From Pseudomonadota bacterium (GTDB lineage Bacteria > Pseudomonadota > Gammaproteobacteria > Halothiobacillales > Halothiobacillaceae), in contig JAJYYE010000001.1 of NCBI GenBank assembly GCA_021801265.1, positions 668,539 through 732,538 on the forward strand: a stretch of 64,000 nt of DNA. Direction: 5' to 3'. Positions 59,927-64,000 of this stretch are shown here, in pieces. Numbering within the stretch: position 1 is the first letter of the stretch; each line of letters opens with the position of its first letter. The notes beneath the pieces are model-generated. The model was not told the origin of the DNA. It did not search any database and saw only the letters and a list, made by a program, of their open reading frames with translations. Both the position numbers and the translations under genes were made by a program.

Positions 59927-61108
59927 TTAAGCAGGATAAAACCCACCTAAGACCCGCGCACCACGCGCACCGGTCACTGAGGGCGCGTTTCCGGCTAGGC
60001 CAAGCAAAAACTGGCGGGCCAACCAAGCAAAGGCGGCACATTCAACACATTGGGGGTCAATGGCTAACTCGTCACTCAGTTGCAAGACCACGCTCGGATT
60101 GATTTTTTGCACCGCTTGGTGAATTAAGTCGATGAGGTACGCATTGCGCGCGCCGCCGCCAGCCAATACGACGTTCGGCGGATTGGCTCGGTTCAGCCAA
60201 GGGTGAAGCGCCTCGGTCAATGTATGGGCGGTTAGGGCGGTGAGCGTGGCTTGTACGTGGCTCGGCGGAAGCTGGGCAAGCAAGGCTCCCGCGCGGTGCG
60301 TCAGCCAATCCAGATTAAATTGCTCAATGCCGGTTGATTTTGGGGGCGGTAATCGAAAAAAAGGTTCTGCCAGAAGTTGGTTCAACAGCACGGTACTGGG
60401 CGTGCCGGTCTGCGCCCAGTCACCGTTCTCATCAAATGGCCGCTGTAGATGGCGAGAAACCCAAGCATCGAGCAACGTATTCGCCGGCCCCGTATCAAAG
60501 CCGATTAACGGGGTATCAGGTTCCATCACGGTGATATTGCAAATGCCCCCCAAGTTAACAGCGATCAATGAAGTTTGAGTCGGATCGGCGGCGCTAAATA
60601 AGGCCTGATGTGCCAGCGGCACCAAGGGTGCGCCTTGGCCACCGGCTGCCAAATCGCGCCGGCGGAAATCAGTGATGACAGGAATGCCGGTTAATTCGGC
60701 GATCGTGTTCGGATCGCCGATTTGCAAGGTGAATGGGTACTCTTGTGTCGGGCGGTGTCGAATGGTTTGACCATGGCAGCCGATTGCGACAATGTCTTGT
60801 GCCGTTCGTCCGCTTTGCTTTAACAGCGCATTGACGCAGAGGCTAATCCGCTCGGCCATGCGAATGTCCAGCCAGCCGAGGCGGTCAATCGCATCTCCCT
60901 TGGCAAGATGGCGCTCACCCAAAGCCAGCGCGCGTAACTCATCTCGTAGGTCATCGAGGGGAAGATCGTGGTGCGTGATAACGCGTGGCCGGCTGGCGGA
61001 AAAATCCACGATACAGGCATCTACCGCATCCATGCTCGTGCCTGACATCACGCCAATAAAGCACCCGGACAAGGCGCGATTTTTAAGATCCGCCCCCATC
61101 GGTATCAT
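59927..61108 (-). CDS. anmK: Anhydro-N-acetylmuramic acid kinase
   Basis: A 393-residue AnmK, which phosphorylates anhydro-MurNAc from recycled peptidoglycan. The N-terminus IGVMSGTSMDAVDACIVDF, the phosphate-binding CHGQTIRHRP and QIGDPNTIAELTGIPVITDFRRRDLAAGGQGAPLVP are diagnostic, as is VVLAGGGARNAYLIDLI near the C-terminus. It starts 3 bp after the M23 peptidase stop, so both are one transcript; the peptidase could generate muropeptides and AnmK recycle the sugar. An AmpG-like permease sits at 45829. Confidence 0.95.
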   Translation of the reverse strand: MIPMGADLKNRALSGCFIGVMSGTSMDAVDACIVDFSASRPRVITHHDLPLDDLRDELRALALGERHLAKGDAIDRLGWLDIRMAERISLCVNALLKQSGRTAQDIVAIGCHGQTIRHRPTQEYPFTLQIGDPNTIAELTGIPVITDFRRRDLAAGGQGAPLVPLAHQALFSAADPTQTSLIAVNLGGICNITVMEPDTPLIGFDTGPANTLLDAWVSRHLQRPFDENGDWAQTGTPSTVLLNQLLAEPFFRLPPPKSTGIEQFNLDWLTHRAGALLAQLPPSHVQATLTALTAHTLTEALHPWLNRANPPNVVLAGGGARNAYLIDLIHQAVQKINPSVVLQLSDELAIDPQCVECAAFAWLARQFLLGLAGNAPSVTGARGARVLGGFYPA

Positions 61109-61111
61109 GGC

Positions 61112-62563
61112 TTAATCGGCGACGATCGTTGTCGACGTATTCGCTGCGTTCAGTGGTGTGGATTGGGCACTTTGTGCCATTAAATCCAATACCGACTGGG
61201 TTTGGGCCAGGAAGTCCTTACGGTATTTTGACGGAATGGGGTTGGCCTCCGGCATCTTGGCGACAAGCGGGTCGGTATAAACCCCATTGACATGGAACTC
61301 GTAATGTAAATGGGGGCCTGTCGCATCGCCTGTCATGCCGACAAAGCCGATCGTTTGTCCCATTGCTACCGTGCTACCCTTTTTCAGCGTATCGTTGAAG
61401 CGCGACATATGGCCGTACACGGTTTCATAGCCGCCATCATGCTTGATTTTTATGACCTTGCCATAACCGTGCTGCCAGCCCACAAACTCAATTCGCCCTG
61501 CCCCCGACGCGTGAATGGGTGTGCCTGTGGGGGCCGCAAAATCAACCCCCTTATGGGGTTTGATTTTGTCATAAATGGGATGAAGCCGGGCCAGGGAGAA
61601 TTTAGAGCTAATTCTTGAGAACTCAACAGGATAGCGTAAAAAACCACGGCCAAGGCTTGCCCCATTGGGTTCGTAATAACCGGCTTTGCCATCGGGTGTT
61701 GTGTAGCGTACGGCTTGGAATACTTTGCCGTTATTGACAAACTCAGCAGCCATGACTTGCCCCGTATCGACCCGCTTGCCTTTGAGAAACTTCTCTTCAA
61801 ACACAATGCGAAAATGGTCGCCATTTTGCACATCTTTCAGAAAGTTGATCTTCCAGCCAAAAATATCCGCCAGCTGCAAAACCATATTGGCCGATAGACC
61901 CGCATCAATGGCTGATTGATACAGTGAGCGATCAATGTGCCCTTCTGCCGTCGCAAGACGGGTTTCCATGGGTAAAACAATCTGGTCTGCCGTTAACTGA
62001 TGGTCTGCATCTCGGTGAATCATCAACGATTGATTTGGCGAAATTTGATAGTTGATGCCCATCAGACTCTGGTCGGTGGAAATTTGGATATCTAATGTGT
62101 CGCCAGGGCGCATCTTTTCAAGCGGTGCGATTTGATCACCCAAGGCAATCACTTGGTTTGCCTCCTGTGCACTCAGACCAAGGCGTGAAAAAATGACGGA
62201 AAGGCTATCGCCAGATCGAACGCGCACGGTTGTCGTTGTGGTGTCATGGATCACGTGGCTCGATAGCGTTTTTTCTTCTGTGGTGCTTGTGTTCGCTGGG
62301 TCGGATAGTGCAGGCGGCTGGTGTGTCTGAGCGGTTGGCCATTCGCTGGGTGTGGCGGCATCTTGGGTGCCCGCAGGGATTTCCAATGGGGCGATGGTCT
62401 CCGCAATGCTTTGGTCGATTCGACGGTCCAGTGCGGGATCCGTAGGAAGGGATACTCGTGCAATGACAATGCCTAAAGCGCCTACGCCAGTAAATAAGGC
62501 AGCGGCTTTGAGCCAAAGTGCGATGCGCGATTTTTTCTTGGCAAATCGATAACGATGACTCAT
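61112..62563 (-). CDS. M23 peptidase with LysM/OapA-like domain
   Basis: A ~483-residue envelope peptidase of the YebA/MepM type. An N-terminal transmembrane helix (ALWLKAAALFTGVGALGIVIA) is followed by a LysM/OapA region (VRVRSGDSLSVIFSRLGLSAQEANQVIAL) and a C-terminal M23 lysostaphin-like domain with zinc ligands HKGVDFAAPTGT and TGPHLHYEFHVNG. It would cleave peptidoglycan cross-links. The start is uncertain: the ATG at 62563 is used, with 62572 and 62605 as alternatives. It is divergent from tyrS, and the two starts lie close together. Confidence 0.9.
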   Translation of the reverse strand: MSHRYRFAKKKSRIALWLKAAALFTGVGALGIVIARVSLPTDPALDRRIDQSIAETIAPLEIPAGTQDAATPSEWPTAQTHQPPALSDPANTSTTEEKTLSSHVIHDTTTTTVRVRSGDSLSVIFSRLGLSAQEANQVIALGDQIAPLEKMRPGDTLDIQISTDQSLMGINYQISPNQSLMIHRDADHQLTADQIVLPMETRLATAEGHIDRSLYQSAIDAGLSANMVLQLADIFGWKINFLKDVQNGDHFRIVFEEKFLKGKRVDTGQVMAAEFVNNGKVFQAVRYTTPDGKAGYYEPNGASLGRGFLRYPVEFSRISSKFSLARLHPIYDKIKPHKGVDFAAPTGTPIHASGAGRIEFVGWQHGYGKVIKIKHDGGYETVYGHMSRFNDTLKKGSTVAMGQTIGFVGMTGDATGPHLHYEFHVNGVYTDPLVAKMPEANPIPSKYRKDFLAQTQSVLDLMAQSAQSTPLNAANTSTTIVAD

Positions 62564-62646
62564 GCGCGGCATCCACTCAGAATTATTCAAATAAACGGTT
62601 ACCATACAAGGCTTATATATAAGTTTCAATGAACGAGAGATGAATT

Positions 62647-63843
62647 GTGGATAACCATTTTGCTGCAGCATTAGATGAGATTCGCCGGGGCACAGAAGAG
62701 ATTTTACTGGAACACGATTTGGCCGAGCGACTGAAATCCAAGCAACCCTTGCGGATTAAGGCGGGATTTGATCCCACGGCACCCGATTTGCATCTCGGCC
62801 ATACCGTACTGATTAATAAGTTACGGCAATTTCAGAATTTAGGGCATCACGTGATTTTCCTTATTGGGGACTTCACCGGCATGATTGGCGACCCAACGGG
62901 TAAAAGCGTCACACGGCCTACACTGACGCGTACGCAAGTTTTGGAGAACGCGCAAACGTACCAGCGCCAGATCTTCAAAATTCTGGATCCAGTCAGAACC
63001 GAAATCGTGTTCAACTCTGCCTGGATGGGGCAAATGTCCGCGGCTGATCTGATTGCGCTAGCCAGTCGGCAAACCGTGGCGCGAATGCTGGAGCGGGATG
63101 ATTTTTCTCAGCGTTACACCCATCATCAGCCCATCGCAATTCATGAGTTTTTATACCCTTTGGTTCAGGGGTACGACTCAGTTGCACTCAAGGCCGATGT
63201 TGAATTGGGCGGCACCGACCAGAAATTCAACCTGCTCATGGGGCGTGAACTGCAAAAACAATATGGCCAAGCACCACAAGTCGTCATCACCATGCCGCTG
63301 CTGGAGGGGTTGGATGGTGTGCAGAAAATGTCCAAATCCCTGGGGAACTATATTGGTATCGAAGAAGCGCCCGACGAACAGTTCGGTAAGCTCATGTCAA
63401 TATCGGATGAGCTCATGTGGCGCTATTTTGAATTACTGTCATTTCGGCCAATGATTGAAATCGCAACGCTGCGCCAAGAAATGCAGCAGGGAAGAAATCC
63501 TCGAGACATCAAGTTCGAACTCAGCATGGAAATTGTTGACCGGTTTCATGGGGCGGGGGCGGGTGTGCTGGCTCGCGACCGATTCATCGCACGCTTTGCG
63601 AAAGCCGAAATTCCGGACGATTTGCCGGAATACACATTAATAGAAGGCCAACCTATCGTACAGGCGCTTAAAGAGATCACGCTGGTGGCCTCGACATCCG
63701 AGGCAATTCGGCACATTCAAGCCGGCGCAGTACGATTAAATGGCGAAGCCGTCACAGACAAAGGGCAGGCACTGAAGCTGGGAACGCATGTGATTCAGGT
63801 AGGAAAGCGCCGTATGGCAAAAATAATTGTGACAAAGGCTTGA
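62647..63843 (+). CDS. tyrS: Tyrosyl-tRNA synthetase
   Basis: A 398-residue class Ic TyrRS. The HIGH motif appears as LHLGHTVL and KMSKS as [10 protein letters not shown]; a C-terminal S4-like segment ([27 protein letters not shown]) is present. The tyrosine/ATP core includes [27 protein letters not shown]. It starts with a GTG (62647). It is the bacterial TyrS variant common in gammaproteobacteria next to anmK and M23 genes. About 100 bp after it lies a strong rRNA-type promoter. Confidence 0.96.
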   Translation: MDNHFAAALDEIRRGTEEILLEHDLAERLKSKQPLRIKAGFDPTAPDLHLGHTVLINKLRQFQNLGHHVIFLIGDFTGMIGDPTGKSVTRPTLTRTQVLENAQTYQRQIFKILDPVRTEIVFNSAWMGQMSAADLIALASRQTVARMLERDDFSQRYTHHQPIAIHEFLYPLVQGYDSVALKADVELGGTDQKFNLLMGRELQKQYGQAPQVVITMPLLEGLDGVQKMSKSLGNYIGIEEAPDEQFGKLMSISDELMWRYFELLSFRPMIEIATLRQEMQQGRNPRDIKFELSMEIVDRFHGAGAGVLARDRFIARFAKAEIPDDLPEYTLIEGQPIVQALKEITLVASTSEAIRHIQAGAVRLNGEAVTDKGQALKLGTHVIQVGKRRMAKIIVTKA

Positions 63844-63945
63844 CGGAAATATTACAGCCTGTATAGTTCGCCATCCCTGAAGCGCAGATGGCGTCAGGGC
63901 TGAGCTGAGAGGCTTAGGGTTTGGGTTGGCGCTGAACGGGAAGCG

Positions 63946-63978
63946 TTGACAGGAAGTGAGGGGTGTATATAATGCGCC
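63946..63978 (+). promoter_or_regulatory. Strong rRNA-operon-type promoter at right edge
   Basis: TTGACA (63946-63951) and TATAAT (63968-63973) are both perfect consensus, 16 bp apart, followed by a GC-rich discriminator GCGCC as in growth-rate-controlled stable-RNA promoters. An rRNA or tRNA operon probably starts just past the window edge. The 102 bp before it hold competing hairpins (63869-63899) but no gene. Confidence 0.85.
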
Positions 63979-64000
63979 TCCCTTGAATCCGAAGCGCAGA

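Noticed and set aside
1..64000. CRISPR arrays
   Set aside because: No regularly spaced direct repeats were seen; the repeated sequences present are REP-like, attC-like or flanking repeats.

Overview
This 64 kb window has the density, codon bias and gene content of a free-living, moderately GC-rich gammaproteobacterial chromosome. Supporting clues are the anmK / M23 peptidase / tyrS / rRNA-promoter order at the right end, uvrA-ssb divergence, a cydAB oxidase, a GlnD/NtrC-type nitrogen circuit and an aryl-polyene-like lipid cluster. The overall flavour recalls sulfur-oxidising Chromatiales/Halothiobacillus relatives, but that placement is inference; no rRNA sequence is present to confirm it.

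Layout. (1) 1-9620, minus strand: an aryl-polyene (APE)/xanthomonadin-like biosynthesis operon, cut by the left edge. It holds two acyl carrier proteins, a ketosynthase, a COG4648-type membrane protein, an acyl-ACP ligase fused to a hotdog dehydratase, an LpxL-like acyltransferase, a LolA-like carrier, an MMPL exporter and a second hotdog dehydratase. Most genes are coupled by 4-bp ATGA overlaps. A CPA2 cation/proton antiporter precedes it. (2) 10148-13900: an accessory island. A gene-poor stretch holds an antitoxin remnant, a 30-bp perfect palindrome and a 160-bp MITE-like element. It is followed by four short AT-richer genes, each followed by an attC-like recombination site. I read this as a cluster of integron gene cassettes without an integrase (CALIN). 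(3) 14057-18749: uvrA, ssb, ribF. (4) 18782-22882: a dihaem lipoprotein and a PhoX-like phosphatase lipoprotein. (5) 23185-28602: a MarR-controlled efflux operon (outer-membrane factor, MarR, FUSC, DUF1656, HlyD). (6) 28743-33352: yaeQ, arfB, a DUF3817 gene, and cydAB followed by an unusual two-helix CydX-like protein. (7) 33467-37329: glnA with NtrC/sigma-54-like control sites, then an EnvZ/OmpR pair. (8) 37716-43797: a heavy-metal RND efflux operon ending in DUF3240. (9) 43858-49682: a MsrA-thioredoxin-MsrB fusion, ycgL, an AmpG-like permease, an RcnB-like protein, a ProQ/FinO protein and a GT2 glycosyltransferase, with REP/REPIN-like repeats in the gaps. (10) 49828-64000: a RluA-type pseudouridine synthase, glnD, map, a lipase-like hydrolase, a TlpA-like lipoprotein, a ClC channel, argC, erpA, citrate synthase, anmK, an M23 peptidase, tyrS and a strong rRNA-type promoter at the right edge.

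How the genes work together. Several units face the envelope: APE lipid synthesis and export, two tripartite efflux systems, periplasmic methionine-sulfoxide repair and murein recycling (AmpG, AnmK, M23). GlnA, GlnD and the NtrC boxes form parts of one nitrogen-sensing loop. The most distinctive region is the integrase-less cassette array, whose last cassette carries two Ltp (surface-exposed lipoprotein) repeats, a fold known from phage superinfection exclusion.
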